Of a stretch of DNA of 64,000 nt, positions 16,832 to 25,240 are shown one piece after another. Each line of letters starts with the position of its first letter. Positions within the stretch are counted from its first letter, which is position 1. Location: NCBI GenBank assembly GCA_013166775.1, contig JABLTJ010000002.1, forward strand, positions 1 to 64,000. Direction: 5' to 3'. Position numbers and translations under genes: made by a program. The stretch is from Promethearchaeati archaeon (GTDB lineage: Archaea; Asgardarchaeota; Heimdallarchaeia; Heimdallarchaeales; Heimdallarchaeaceae). The notes beneath the pieces are model-generated. The model searched no databases and was not told where the DNA came from. It saw only the letters and a list, made by a program, of their open reading frames with translations.

Positions 16832-17398
16832 CTATTTCTCATCATTATATTCGGTTTCCAGAATATCCATAATTAAATCATTTCTATATTCTCCTGCTAC
16901 AAAAGAGGCTTCTCTTCTTACACCTGTTTTCTTAAATCCTAGTTTCTCGTACACATAAATTGCCCTTTCCAGAAACTCGTATACATGTAATTCTATCCGA
17001 TGAAGATTGAGGATATCAAATCCAATTCGTAATAAGCATTTTACAGCATCTGTCCCATATCCTTTATCATGATTTGCAGGATTATATATCGAGATACTTA
17101 GAAATGCTCCACGACTTACAGTATTAATCCTTTTAAGAGAACATGCTCCTAAAAATTGACCAGATGTTTTATCACTTATAGCAAATGTAAAACCTTTCCC
17201 TTGCTTCGCATCTTTTGTGGTTTGTTCAATCCATTCTTCTCGTTGTGTTCTAGATTCAGGTATAAATATCCCTCTTCCTATTCTTGATTCATATGTATTC
17301 CAATGTTCCATTATCGAGTCTATATCTTTGCGTTCTATAGATTTTAAAGTTATTTTTTCACCAATAAATGAGGATTTTTTTGCTATCAAATCATCCAT
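16832..17398 (-). CDS. GNAT acetyltransferase, RimJ/RimL type
   Basis: The 188-residue protein shows the RimJ/RimL pattern: an early L-x-S-I-E-R-K-D strand, an acetyl-CoA loop near N-P-A-N-H-D-K-G-Y-G-T-D-A, and the late Y-E-K-L-G-F-K-K-T-G-V-R-R-E segment. Family members acetylate N-terminal amines of ribosomal proteins or small molecules. It is divergent from another GNAT gene at 17505 with about 100 bases between, which could let both be controlled from one region. Confidence 0.82.
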   Translation of the reverse strand: MDDLIAKKSSFIGEKITLKSIERKDIDSIMEHWNTYESRIGRGIFIPESRTQREEWIEQTTKDAKQGKGFTFAISDKTSGQFLGACSLKRINTVSRGAFLSISIYNPANHDKGYGTDAVKCLLRIGFDILNLHRIELHVYEFLERAIYVYEKLGFKKTGVRREASFVAGEYRNDLIMDILETEYNDEK

Positions 17399-17504
17399 AG
17401 TTCTTGTTTTTGATGTATTCTTAATATTACTTGTTATCGAATCATGAATTTGAAAATAGTTATCCTTAAATTCTCAATCAATGAACTTAACATAGCATCT
17501 TTGA

Positions 17505-17966
17505 GTGATGATGTTGACTAGTTTAGATTTCAAAATCCAAAAAGTAGAATTAGATGATTTAAATATTCTTAAGGAATTTATGAAGAAATTGAATCTCGTT
17601 TATGAAGAAATCGAGAAACATTTAGAGGATTTTTTTATCATAAGAGTAGAGAATAAAACTGTTGGTTGTGCTGGAATAGAGCATTATGATGATGTTGGAT
17701 TACTGAGATCAGTAGGAATAGATGAAGAATTACAAGGCAAAGGATTAGGAAAAAAAATAGTTACTAAAATGATAGATTATGCTTTAGAAAAAGGGATAGT
17801 TAATCTTTATCTAATAACAAATTCTGCAGAGGATTTCTTCAAAAAATTTGATTTCACAATTGTTTCGAGAAGTGAAGTTGACTCAAGGATTCAACAGACC
17901 TACGAGTATACAACAGGTTGTGAAGAAACAGCATCTGTTATGGTAAAAAAAATTGAAATAATTTAG
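17505..17966 (+). CDS. GNAT acetyltransferase, ArsN2-like
   Basis: This compact 153-residue GNAT has G-C-A-G-I-E before the acetyl-CoA loop L-Q-G-K-G-L-G-K-K-I and the late segment A-E-D-F-F-K-K-F-D-F. The arrangement resembles ArsN2 (arsenic-resistance-associated) and N-acetylglutamate synthase-like short GNATs. No arsenic genes are nearby, so the name is only a similarity. Several Met codons crowd the start; ATG at 17508 or 17511 is equally possible. Confidence 0.75.
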   Translation: MMMLTSLDFKIQKVELDDLNILKEFMKKLNLVYEEIEKHLEDFFIIRVENKTVGCAGIEHYDDVGLLRSVGIDEELQGKGLGKKIVTKMIDYALEKGIVNLYLITNSAEDFFKKFDFTIVSRSEVDSRIQQTYEYTTGCEETASVMVKKIEII

Positions 17967-18019
17967 ATTTACACTTCCCTACAACAAAGTATAAGAACGA
18001 AAATACATGCTCTTTCATC

Positions 18020-18475
18020 GTGTCGCAAAAAATTAATCTTGAAGAATGTCTGGTTGATGGTGATACTGGAGTTATCACAAAATTCTGCTATGATTATTTT
18101 AAGAATTGTGACTATACAACAGAGTATAAAATTGAGGCAGTATGTCAGAACGGTCTAACAAGGCTCTTTTGTGGATATTTCAAAGGGCAATATGGTATTG
18201 TAGAAGTGGAGATAATTGGATTGTATCCGAATGAAATTGAAGACATCGAAAAAGATCTTATTGCAGTTATTGAAGAAAAAATTCGAACTATTCCGCGAAA
18301 AAGAGGTCTGCAAAATTTTAATTACGAAATAGGAGGAAACAGAGTTGTACTTCGTTTATACGCCTGTGTATCAGAGGTGTGCGAAGATAAAGAGAGTGTT
18401 CTACAATCTTTAAAAGAACTTTCTCCAGCTCTGGAATTTCTTGCAGATTATTTGCAAAAAAGAAGAATCAGATAG
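18020..18475 (+). CDS. Uncharacterised alpha/beta protein
   Basis: A 151-residue cytosolic protein starting at GTG 18020. Predicted strands alternate with helices (a hydrophobic strand at G-I-V-E-V-E-I-I-G-L, a helix at about 75-90, another strand at R-V-V-L-R-L-Y-A), with five cysteines that form no C-x2-C motif. I do not recognise the family. It ends two bases before the convergent flavoprotein gene. Confidence 0.6.
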   Translation: MSQKINLEECLVDGDTGVITKFCYDYFKNCDYTTEYKIEAVCQNGLTRLFCGYFKGQYGIVEVEIIGLYPNEIEDIEKDLIAVIEEKIRTIPRKRGLQNFNYEIGGNRVVLRLYACVSEVCEDKESVLQSLKELSPALEFLADYLQKRRIR

Positions 18476-18477
18476 AG

Positions 18478-18978
18478 TTAAAACGTTATTACTGCTTCCT
18501 TTGCTTCTTTGCCACTCATAAATTCAATATCTATTCTTCCAATATTTACTCTGTTAATTGATTTCTCAGTTAGTTGCTTCTCAATAACCTCTTCTGGATT
18601 ATCATCTAGTTTCTTTATCATATTGACCAAAACCTGTTTTTTCTCATCAAAATCTGTGAGAAAACCAACCTTTCCTCTGAATTGTACTGTAGCATACAGA
18701 TGATCACAAGATCCTTGGATATACCCTTTATCTATTAAAGCTTGTCCCCAAACAATATTATTCTCTTTTAAAATATCAATTTTTTTCCCTTCACTCGCAC
18801 AATGAAAGAAAAGACAATGTTGATCAGGATCATATCCATGACTCAATGTAACTAGATATGGATTATTCTCTTTACACATTGCAATAGTTATATGTTTTGA
18901 GATTTGAAGAATTTTCTTCATCAAATTGATATCAGTGATTGCTTTCTCTTTTCTCCTAATTCCTCGCAATATATTCAC
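18478..18978 (-). CDS. NimA-like split-barrel flavoprotein
   Basis: The 166-residue sequence has the arrangement of the pyridoxamine 5'-phosphate oxidase-like NimA group: R-R-K-E-K-A-I-T-D near the N-terminus, Y-L-V-T-L-S-H-G-Y, F-H-C-A-S-E-G-K-K and a Y-A-T-V-Q-F-R-G-K strand. Relatives bind FMN or heme; some reduce nitroimidazoles. Start is ATG 18978. The substrate is unknown. Confidence 0.75.
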   Translation of the reverse strand: MNILRGIRRKEKAITDINLMKKILQISKHITIAMCKENNPYLVTLSHGYDPDQHCLFFHCASEGKKIDILKENNIVWGQALIDKGYIQGSCDHLYATVQFRGKVGFLTDFDEKKQVLVNMIKKLDDNPEEVIEKQLTEKSINRVNIGRIDIEFMSGKEAKEAVITF

Positions 18979-19024
18979 CAGTTAAAAGTGATTAAAATAA
19001 TCGAGTAATTAAACTTTGGTAAAG

Positions 19025-19031
19025 AAAAAAA
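19025..19031 (-). terminator. T-tract terminator after the 4-TM protein gene
   Basis: Seven T on the minus strand start 18 bases past the stop, followed by further T-rich sequence, the usual archaeal termination signal. Confidence 0.45.
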
Positions 19032-19048
19032 TGGAGGAAAAATCAAAT

Positions 19049-19450
19049 CTAGATAGGAATTGTGTACATCATAGTTCCTAAAAGCATCAAAGTCGCACCT
19101 GTTAATTTTATGTATGGACATAGTTTCATTGGTAAAATCGAAGTTTTTGCACCAGTGAAGAAAGATAAGATAGCTAAAACTATTAGCATGCCTACACAGC
19201 CCAGATTCCCTATGAAAAATGCAATTTCAGATTGGTCGCTAAATATTGCTAGGAATAGAGGTATTAATCCAAGGAAACAAAGAACTAAACCTTCTGCAAT
19301 CCACTCCATTGTTATTATTCTTCTATTATCTTCTGAGAGGTTTCCAAAACCTTCTACAATACTTTTCGTAGGGAAAAGATGTCCTACTCCCCAGAGGAAA
19401 ATCAGAATTGAACCTACATATAGCATAGCTATTTTTAACATTTCAATCAT
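19049..19450 (-). CDS. Four-helix membrane protein
   Basis: The 133 residues form four hydrophobic helices (about 5-25, 50-70, 75-97, 110-130). A conserved-looking G-H-L-F-P-T-K segment and M-E-W-I-A-E-G stretch recall a small family of uncharacterised bacterial and archaeal membrane proteins. No function is known to me. Confidence 0.65.
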   Translation of the reverse strand: MIEMLKIAMLYVGSILIFLWGVGHLFPTKSIVEGFGNLSEDNRRIITMEWIAEGLVLCFLGLIPLFLAIFSDQSEIAFFIGNLGCVGMLIVLAILSFFTGAKTSILPMKLCPYIKLTGATLMLLGTMMYTIPI

Positions 19451-19528
19451 AGGAAAATAATCAAAGATGCTTAAAAAGCTGATGTAAAATCAAAGAGATT
19501 AATAAGTGTTCATACTTCTCTAATTTGT

Positions 19529-19765
19529 ATGAGAATTCTTGGAAACTGTGGTCAATGTGGAAAATCTATTCAAGAAACGAATAAGACTTGTGGTGCAACC
19601 TATCTTGTCTGTAAGAAATGTAAGACCTTAATACACCCTCATTGTATTGGAGAGCACAGATTGATGCATAATAACCAAGAATATTATGCAAAACATAGCA
19701 GTAAAGAAGATACCACACTACTATCTAGAATTTTTAAAATATTCAAAAATCTTCTTTCTCCTTAA
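19529..19765 (+). CDS. Small zinc-binding (mini treble-clef) protein
   Basis: A 78-residue protein with C7, C10, C21, C28, C31, H36, C39, H43 and H47. The central C-x2-C-x4-H-x2-C matches the core of the RING-variant modules at 989-1474 and 44645-46018, and the following H-x3-H could complete a site, as in B-box or PHD-like fingers. It has no membrane segment and a Lys-rich tail. Function unknown; it could be a free-standing adaptor finger. Confidence 0.6.
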   Translation: MRILGNCGQCGKSIQETNKTCGATYLVCKKCKTLIHPHCIGEHRLMHNNQEYYAKHSSKEDTTLLSRIFKIFKNLLSP

Positions 19766-19776
19766 AGAGAACAATG

Positions 19777-19785
19777 AAAAAAAAA
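19777..19785 (-). terminator. T-tract terminator after the GyrI-domain regulator gene
   Basis: Nine consecutive T on the minus strand about 16 bases past the stop. Confidence 0.45.
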
Positions 19786-19800
19786 TTAAGGAAGAGAATG

Positions 19801-20712
19801 TTATTTCTCTTTTATTGGGAGGTATAGGTCAAAGGGAAGCTTATTACCATCTTGCTCTAAAGGATTTAAGTTATGTTCCAAGCACTGATGCTCTCCGAAA
19901 TCGTATTTATCATTGTTTTTTATCCACATGTAAAGCTCTTTCCAAGCATCGCCAAGTTCTTGAATTCCAAAACAGCCCTTCACAACATATAATCCTTCTG
20001 GAATATTTTTTACAACTACATCATCATCGACTTCAAAACCTTCATCTATTGTAATCCAGAATTCATAACCATAGGGATTATCTTTGCTTACAATAAACTC
20101 ACCCTTATCATGATCAAATTTAGGATCTGGATTGTTAAAACCGAAAATTTTGTGTTTCTCTTTATTTTCATACAAACCTTTAGAGTTTGCCCATGCATAG
20201 ATTTTCTTCCCCGCTTTTGTTTCTGGATCTCCGAGAAATTCTCCCATAGCGTGGAAAGATGCAACCCTCATTGCTGGTAATTTAACTATTCTAAATTCAT
20301 CTTTTGCCATTTCTTTTTCACTACCTGATACAGTGTACTTCTTTATTATCGTCTCATAACGCATTCTCAGGGCTTCTTGTCTTTCTTGGTCTCTGACTTT
20401 TATATCAAGAAAAACCTTAGCTGAAGCTTGAAATAGATCCTCACCATCAACTGATATACTATAACAACCTCTGTTTTCCCTTTCAACCAAAGCATAGTCA
20501 ACCAGCATATTAAGATGATTGGCTAAAGTAGTTTTCTGAATATCCATTTCATCCAGAAGATCCTTGAATTCTTTATCTTCGACTAAAAGTCTAGCAAGAA
20601 TTTCAAGTCTAGTTGGATGATCTAAAGCTTTGTGTAAATTAGTTATCTCCTCAAGAGATTCTAAAACAAACAGCTTCAATGCTTCTTTCGAACTAAAAGA
20701 CATTTTACCCAT
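19801..20712 (-). CDS. ArsR-type winged-helix regulator with GyrI-like ligand domain
   Basis: The N-terminal 110 residues form an ArsR-like winged helix (D-H-P-T-R-L-E-I-L-A-R-L-L then Q-K-T-T-L-A-N-H-L-N-M-L). Residues 140-300 match the GyrI/AraC effector-binding fold (F-R-I-V-K-L-P-A-M-R-V-A near the start, and the late Y-V-V-K-G-C-F-G strand), which binds small hydrophobic ligands. It is therefore a ligand-responsive DNA-binding protein. It diverges from the gene at 20941 across a 228-base spacer with an inverted repeat that could be its operator. Confidence 0.85.
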   Translation of the reverse strand: MGKMSFSSKEALKLFVLESLEEITNLHKALDHPTRLEILARLLVEDKEFKDLLDEMDIQKTTLANHLNMLVDYALVERENRGCYSISVDGEDLFQASAKVFLDIKVRDQERQEALRMRYETIIKKYTVSGSEKEMAKDEFRIVKLPAMRVASFHAMGEFLGDPETKAGKKIYAWANSKGLYENKEKHKIFGFNNPDPKFDHDKGEFIVSKDNPYGYEFWITIDEGFEVDDDVVVKNIPEGLYVVKGCFGIQELGDAWKELYMWIKNNDKYDFGEHQCLEHNLNPLEQDGNKLPFDLYLPIKEK

Positions 20713-20746
20713 GCATGTACACTTATCCTATATCATAAACTTAGGT

Positions 20747-20880
20747 TGATGAATTTTTGAATACCAGAATTTCGGAATTTATGAATATATAAACTTTCAC
20801 CGAGAGTATTTTAATTTTCCTTTTAAGATTATGTGTTCTCAATTCATACAATAAAAAAGTTATGATTTCCAAATTCATCA
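20747..20880. promoter_or_regulatory. Divergent spacer with a 10-base inverted repeat
   Basis: TGATGAATTT at 20747-20756 recurs exactly as its inverted complement at 20871-20880, 114 bases apart, between the ArsR/GyrI-type gene and the gene at 20941. A related GAATTTATGAAT stretch lies between them. These could be operator half-sites for the neighbouring regulator. AT-rich sequence makes chance matches common. Confidence 0.3.
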
Positions 20881-20940
20881 GAATACTACTTTAATTTTGT
20901 AAATAATAAATCTTAATATTCTAATCAGAATCAGTAATTA

Positions 20941-21456
20941 ATGAAGAAAGGATTAAAGATTTTCATCATTAGTTTCAGTATTATTCTTGTTGTTGGTATT
21001 GCTTTCTTTAGTACAGTATTATATTCATATAAACAAATCAATTATTCAATTGGAGATACAACCTTAGCTGTGAATATTACACCTCATATTTTATTTGATT
21101 TTACTGGATTTATTGTTGCTAAAACACCCCTAGAAATAAACAATGGGGGTTTGTATGATTTTCAAGATATTGTTATTTCAATAAAAATCTTCGGACAAGA
21201 TTTTTCAATTAGTAGTTTAGATGGAATACTATTAGGAGAGGGGATTAATTCACTAGGAGATGTAGAATCCAAAGAAACATGGTCAGGTTTAATTGAAGTA
21301 AATGTAACACAAGAAATCCCAATTTTAGCGATACAAGATGGAGAATTGAAAATTGATATAGAGGTTAGTTTAAAGATATTCTTCTATCTTTTCAAATACA
21401 ATTTCAATTATGCAACATCCCAGATTATAGAATGGGATTCACCGTTTGGGATATAA
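20941..21456 (+). CDS. Membrane-anchored extracellular protein, LEA-like
   Basis: One N-terminal hydrophobic helix (residues 7-28) is followed by a 140-residue beta-rich domain with patterned hydrophobic strands (P-L-E-I-N-N-G-G, then I-V-I-S-I-K-I-F-G). The layout, an anchor plus one immunoglobulin-like/LEA14-type domain outside the cell, is seen in many archaeal surface proteins. There is no catalytic motif. The gene may be controlled by the divergent regulator. Confidence 0.5.
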   Translation: MKKGLKIFIISFSIILVVGIAFFSTVLYSYKQINYSIGDTTLAVNITPHILFDFTGFIVAKTPLEINNGGLYDFQDIVISIKIFGQDFSISSLDGILLGEGINSLGDVESKETWSGLIEVNVTQEIPILAIQDGELKIDIEVSLKIFFYLFKYNFNYATSQIIEWDSPFGI

Positions 21457-21468
21457 TTTTGAAAAGGA

Positions 21469-23832
21469 TTATACACTCAAGTGTTCAGTTCTTTCTATTA
21501 TTTCATTTTGAAGGCTTTCTCCAAGATTGATGAAATAATCACTATATCCTGCAACACGAACTATTAAGTTTCTGTATAATTCAGGATTGTTTTGAGCTTT
21601 CCTTAAAGTGTCAGCAGAAACAACATTAAACTGAATATGATGACCATCCATCCTAAAATAGGATCGAATTAGATATAGAAGCTTAGAAATACCATCATCA
21701 TCTGCTAGAAATTGTGGAGTGAATTTTTGATTTAACAATGTTCCTCCTGTTTTCAAATGATCAATTTTGGAAGCGGATTTTATAACAGCTGTTGGCCCCT
21801 TAGTATCCATTCCTTGAACTGGAGAAACACCTTCGGATAAAGGTTGAAATTCTTTTCTTCCATCTGGTGTAGCTTTAATTACACTACCAAAATAAATATG
21901 AACGGTTGTAGGGAGAAGATTGATTCTGTGACACCCTCCTTTTGTATTAGGTCTTCCATTTACACTCATATAGAATTCATTGAAAACTTGTTTCATTATC
22001 TTATCAGTATAATCATTATCATTCCCATACTTTGGTGTTGCTCTTATCAATTTCATCCAGAGTTCATTTCTTCCTTCAAAATTGCTTTCTAATGCCTTCA
22101 ACATCTCTTCCATATTAATTATTTTGTTTTCAAAAACGTTATATTTTAAAGAAGAAAGGGAATCAGTTATTGTACCTAAACCAACTCCCTGAACATATGT
22201 AGTATTATATCGAGCCCCACCATCATTGTAATCTTTTCCGTTTTTGATACAATCATCTACTAACAATGACATGAAGGGTGAAGGGAGGATAGTAGCCCAT
22301 AATCTTTCAATGATATTATTACCTTTAATCTTTATATCAATGAAGTAGTTGAGTTGAAGTTTGAAAGCTTCAAATAATTCATCAAATGTTTTAAACTGTG
22401 TAGAATCTCCTGTTTCCAGTCCTATTTTTTTACCAGTTCTTGAATCTTTTCCATTATTGAGAGTTATTTCCAAAACCTTTGTTAGATTAAAGTAACCAGA
22501 TAGAATGTAACTCTCTTTTCCAAAAGCACCAGTTTCGACACATCCACTTGCTCCTCCGTTTCTTGCATCAATTATAGATTTACCTTGTCGAAGTAATTCT
22601 TGGATAATTGCATCAGTATTAAAAATTGAAGGTTGCCCAAAACCTGTTCTAACAATTTTGAGTGCTCGTTTAAGAAACTCATTAGGTGTTTTCTTGCTTA
22701 TTTGAACCATCGAACTTGGTTGCAAAATTCTCATTTCTTCAATCACATCTAATAATAGATATGATAGATCATTAACTGCATCAGAGCCATCTTCTTTTAC
22801 TCCCCCAAGATTAATCAAACAAAAGTCAGTATAAGTATTACTTTCTTCAGCTGTAACTCCAACTTTTGGTGGAGCAGGTTGGTTATTGAATTTCACCCAG
22901 AAACATTGTAAAAGCTCTTTTATCTCCTCAGAAGTATTTTTTCCTTCTTCTAAATCCTTCTTATAAAAGGGAAAAAGATTCTGATCCAACCTTCCTGGAT
23001 TGAATGAATCCCATGTATTGAGCTCTGTGATAACACCTAAATGTATGAACCAATAATGTTGCAAAGCTTCCCATACAGTTCTTGGTGCATTTTTAGGAAC
23101 GTAATTACAAATTTCAGCAATTTGCTCTAATTCTTGTTTTCTCTTTGAATCTTTCTCTTTCTTTGCTAATTCTTTTGCCTTTTCTGAATATCTCTCTGCA
23201 AGAATGAGAACAGCATCAGCAGCAATTTCCATAGCTTTGAGTTGCTCTTTTTTACCTAGAGCTTCTGGGTCGTTATCGAAGTCTAGATTATTCAAAGCAT
23301 CAGCTATTTCATTTTTGAAGTCTTGAAAACCTTTGTGAAAAATATGTCTTCCAGCAACTGTATGACCTGGAGCTCTTTGTTCCATAAACTCAGTAAAAAT
23401 TCCCGCATCATACGCTTCAATCCATTCTTTGTCCATGTTCTCAAATATTAAATCTCTAATTGATCTTCCTTTCCAATATGGTATGATTCTATCTTTTGTA
23501 AGCTGTCTAGTTTCTTCATCAACTGAAAACGATATCTTTGATCTGGTATTTAATATTTCCAAATCCTTCATACTATGAGTGCATATTTCTGGATAAGTAG
23601 GTGTAGCTGCTGGTTCAGGACCTCTTTCTCCAACAATTAACTCTCCATCATTAATGCAGATTTTTTTGTTTTTTAGTAAAAATTTGAAAGCAAGAGCTCT
23701 AGCTACAGGAATAGAAGTTTTATCTGTTGCACTACTTTGATAAAAATTTGTTAGTAAGAGTGCTCTTTCTAAAGAAAGAGAAGGTTTAGCATTAATGCTT
23801 TGTTCTCTCAGCTTCTTTACTCTCTCATTCAT
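21469..23832 (-). CDS. Glycyl radical enzyme of the PFL-like dehydratase/lyase group
   Basis: At 787 residues it has family length. The thiyl site is G-C-V-E-T-G (Cys431, Glu433) and the glycyl radical loop is R-V-A-G-Y-S (Gly762). The C-x-E pair is shared by glycerol/diol dehydratases, choline lyase and hydroxyproline dehydratase and differs from the Cys-Cys pair of pyruvate formate-lyase. A-P-G-H-T-V (His157) and N-P-G-R-L-D-Q are also typical of this group. It forms an operon with the activase; the ATG follows the activase stop by three bases and a GGTGG site overlaps that stop. The substrate cannot be assigned. The enzyme requires strict anaerobiosis. Confidence 0.88.
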   Translation of the reverse strand: MNERVKKLREQSINAKPSLSLERALLLTNFYQSSATDKTSIPVARALAFKFLLKNKKICINDGELIVGERGPEPAATPTYPEICTHSMKDLEILNTRSKISFSVDEETRQLTKDRIIPYWKGRSIRDLIFENMDKEWIEAYDAGIFTEFMEQRAPGHTVAGRHIFHKGFQDFKNEIADALNNLDFDNDPEALGKKEQLKAMEIAADAVLILAERYSEKAKELAKKEKDSKRKQELEQIAEICNYVPKNAPRTVWEALQHYWFIHLGVITELNTWDSFNPGRLDQNLFPFYKKDLEEGKNTSEEIKELLQCFWVKFNNQPAPPKVGVTAEESNTYTDFCLINLGGVKEDGSDAVNDLSYLLLDVIEEMRILQPSSMVQISKKTPNEFLKRALKIVRTGFGQPSIFNTDAIIQELLRQGKSIIDARNGGASGCVETGAFGKESYILSGYFNLTKVLEITLNNGKDSRTGKKIGLETGDSTQFKTFDELFEAFKLQLNYFIDIKIKGNNIIERLWATILPSPFMSLLVDDCIKNGKDYNDGGARYNTTYVQGVGLGTITDSLSSLKYNVFENKIINMEEMLKALESNFEGRNELWMKLIRATPKYGNDNDYTDKIMKQVFNEFYMSVNGRPNTKGGCHRINLLPTTVHIYFGSVIKATPDGRKEFQPLSEGVSPVQGMDTKGPTAVIKSASKIDHLKTGGTLLNQKFTPQFLADDDGISKLLYLIRSYFRMDGHHIQFNVVSADTLRKAQNNPELYRNLIVRVAGYSDYFINLGESLQNEIIERTEHLSV

Positions 23833-23835
23833 AAC

Positions 23836-24639
23836 CTATCCACCTATTTTTACTTTTAATCCGAATAGTTCAAGCTGATTTTTGATTTCACTCATCCTTT
23901 CGTCTGATGGGGGTGCAATATTACTTAACTTATACGTTTTTCCTAATCTATTATATTTTGCTTCGCTCATTTTATTATAAGGTAGTATATCAACCCTAAT
24001 TATAGACTTGAGTTCTGATAGATATTTACCTATCTGATTAAGGTTTGCTGAACTATCTGTTATTCCTGGAACTATTGGAATTCGAATTATAATATTTTGT
24101 TTTTTATCTACTAGAAATGATAAATTCTGAAGGATTAAATCAGTAGAAACACCAGTATATTTCAGATGTTTCTCCATGTCAAGTAGTTTCAAGTCATATA
24201 GAAACAAATCTACATCATCAACTATTTTCTCAAATATAGATTGTGTTCCATACCCTGATGTATCTAAGATAGTATGGATACCTTCTTGTTTGCTAAGTGC
24301 TAGTAGTGATTGCAGAAATTCAGGTTGCATTAGAGGTTCTCCACCCGAAAATGTTACACCACCATTTGATTCTTCATAGAAAACTCTATCTTTCAAAATT
24401 TCATCTATTACTTCTTGAGAACTGATTTCATCTCCTATAACATCTTTAATGCATTCATCGTTTTCTTCTAGTTGAAAAGGAGAAATAATTTCTTCATGCT
24501 CTTTTTTTTGACCCTCTGGATTAGCACACCACCAGCATTCTAAAGGACAACCTTTGAAGAATATTGTAGTTCTTATTCCTGGACCATCATGAATTGCAAA
24601 ACGTTTAATATCAAAAATAAGACCTCTTGTCTCCTTCAT
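23836..24639 (-). CDS. Radical SAM activase for the adjacent glycyl radical enzyme
   Basis: Near the N-terminus G-P-G-I-R-T-T-I-F-F-K-G-C is followed by C-x3-C-x2-C (C-P-L-E-C-W-W-C), the [4Fe-4S] site of glycyl radical activases, then the G-G-V-T-F-S-G-G-E-P motif. The two extra ferredoxin-type clusters that most dehydratase-type activases carry between these motifs are absent; only one Cys remains in the short linker, as in PflA. ATG at 24639 is preferred over an upstream ATT/ATG frame because it starts with the usual K-E-T-R-G-L-I-F-D-I. It installs the radical on Gly762 of the partner. Confidence 0.87.
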   Translation of the reverse strand: MKETRGLIFDIKRFAIHDGPGIRTTIFFKGCPLECWWCANPEGQKKEHEEIISPFQLEENDECIKDVIGDEISSQEVIDEILKDRVFYEESNGGVTFSGGEPLMQPEFLQSLLALSKQEGIHTILDTSGYGTQSIFEKIVDDVDLFLYDLKLLDMEKHLKYTGVSTDLILQNLSFLVDKKQNIIIRIPIVPGITDSSANLNQIGKYLSELKSIIRVDILPYNKMSEAKYNRLGKTYKLSNIAPPSDERMSEIKNQLELFGLKVKIGG

Positions 24640-24837
24640 GATGATTACCAGAATAAATCTATCGTCTATATTTAAAAGAATTCTCACTCACAATATTCCT
24701 TTACTTCAGTAATGCTTTAAGTGTGAGTAAAAGTAAAAAACTACAATGTTTGATATGAAATTAGAATAGGTGTTTCGAGATAGAAGGAAGATGTTTCTAA
24801 ACGTGTCAAAAAAAATACAAAAGAGATTGAATTATGA

Positions 24838-25146
24838 ATAAATAATGAGAGAGTAAAAGCGATATATACATCTCGAGCTCCAGGATTTATGAGAACAGCA
24901 AATAGTATTATAAGGGATTCTTTTTGTCGAAGAAATAATGAGACGTTGTTTTGTTAGCGAAGTGAAAAAGGAGTTTTGATACGGAATAGGAAAGTATTAG
25001 GAGGAGAGAAGAAAAGATTGGAGAAACTAATTGAAAAAGTCTCGAATCGTTATAATTTTGTAATCGAAAAAAGAGTTTCAGAAAAGATAGGGATGATTAC
25101 AATCATACATCCTTTGGAGAGTGATTTAGAGATTTTCACAAATTAA
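24838..25146 (+). pseudogene. Degenerate coding relic in the 24688-25240 gap
   Basis: The 553-base gap between the activase and the methyltransferase contains a frame open from 24838 to 25146 except for one TAG at 24955. The translation is protein-like on both sides (for example Y-T-S-R-A-P-G-F before and K-R-L-E-K-L-I-E-K-V after the stop), with a Lys/Glu-rich helical pattern. There is no good start in front. I read this as the remains of a gene of unknown family. The rest of the gap shows only AT-rich sequence. Confidence 0.35.
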
Positions 25147-25240
25147 AATTTTATCAGTTAGATAAAAAACCAGTCAATTTCTATTAATGTCAACTTCTCT
25201 TAATGTAAGATTTAAATAATTTGTAAGGTATTGAAATCAA

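Noticed and set aside
19686..20054. Plus-strand open frame across the end of the zinc finger gene and the regulator
   Set aside because: It is antisense to the strongly coding GyrI-domain regulator and has no recognisable content.
24955..24957. Reading TAG as pyrrolysine in the coding relic
   Set aside because: There is no start codon, no known pyrrolysine protein match and no pyl gene in the window; decay is simpler.
24688..25240. Mobile element or CRISPR array in the largest gap
   Set aside because: No terminal inverted repeats, target duplications, transposase motifs or regularly spaced repeats are visible.
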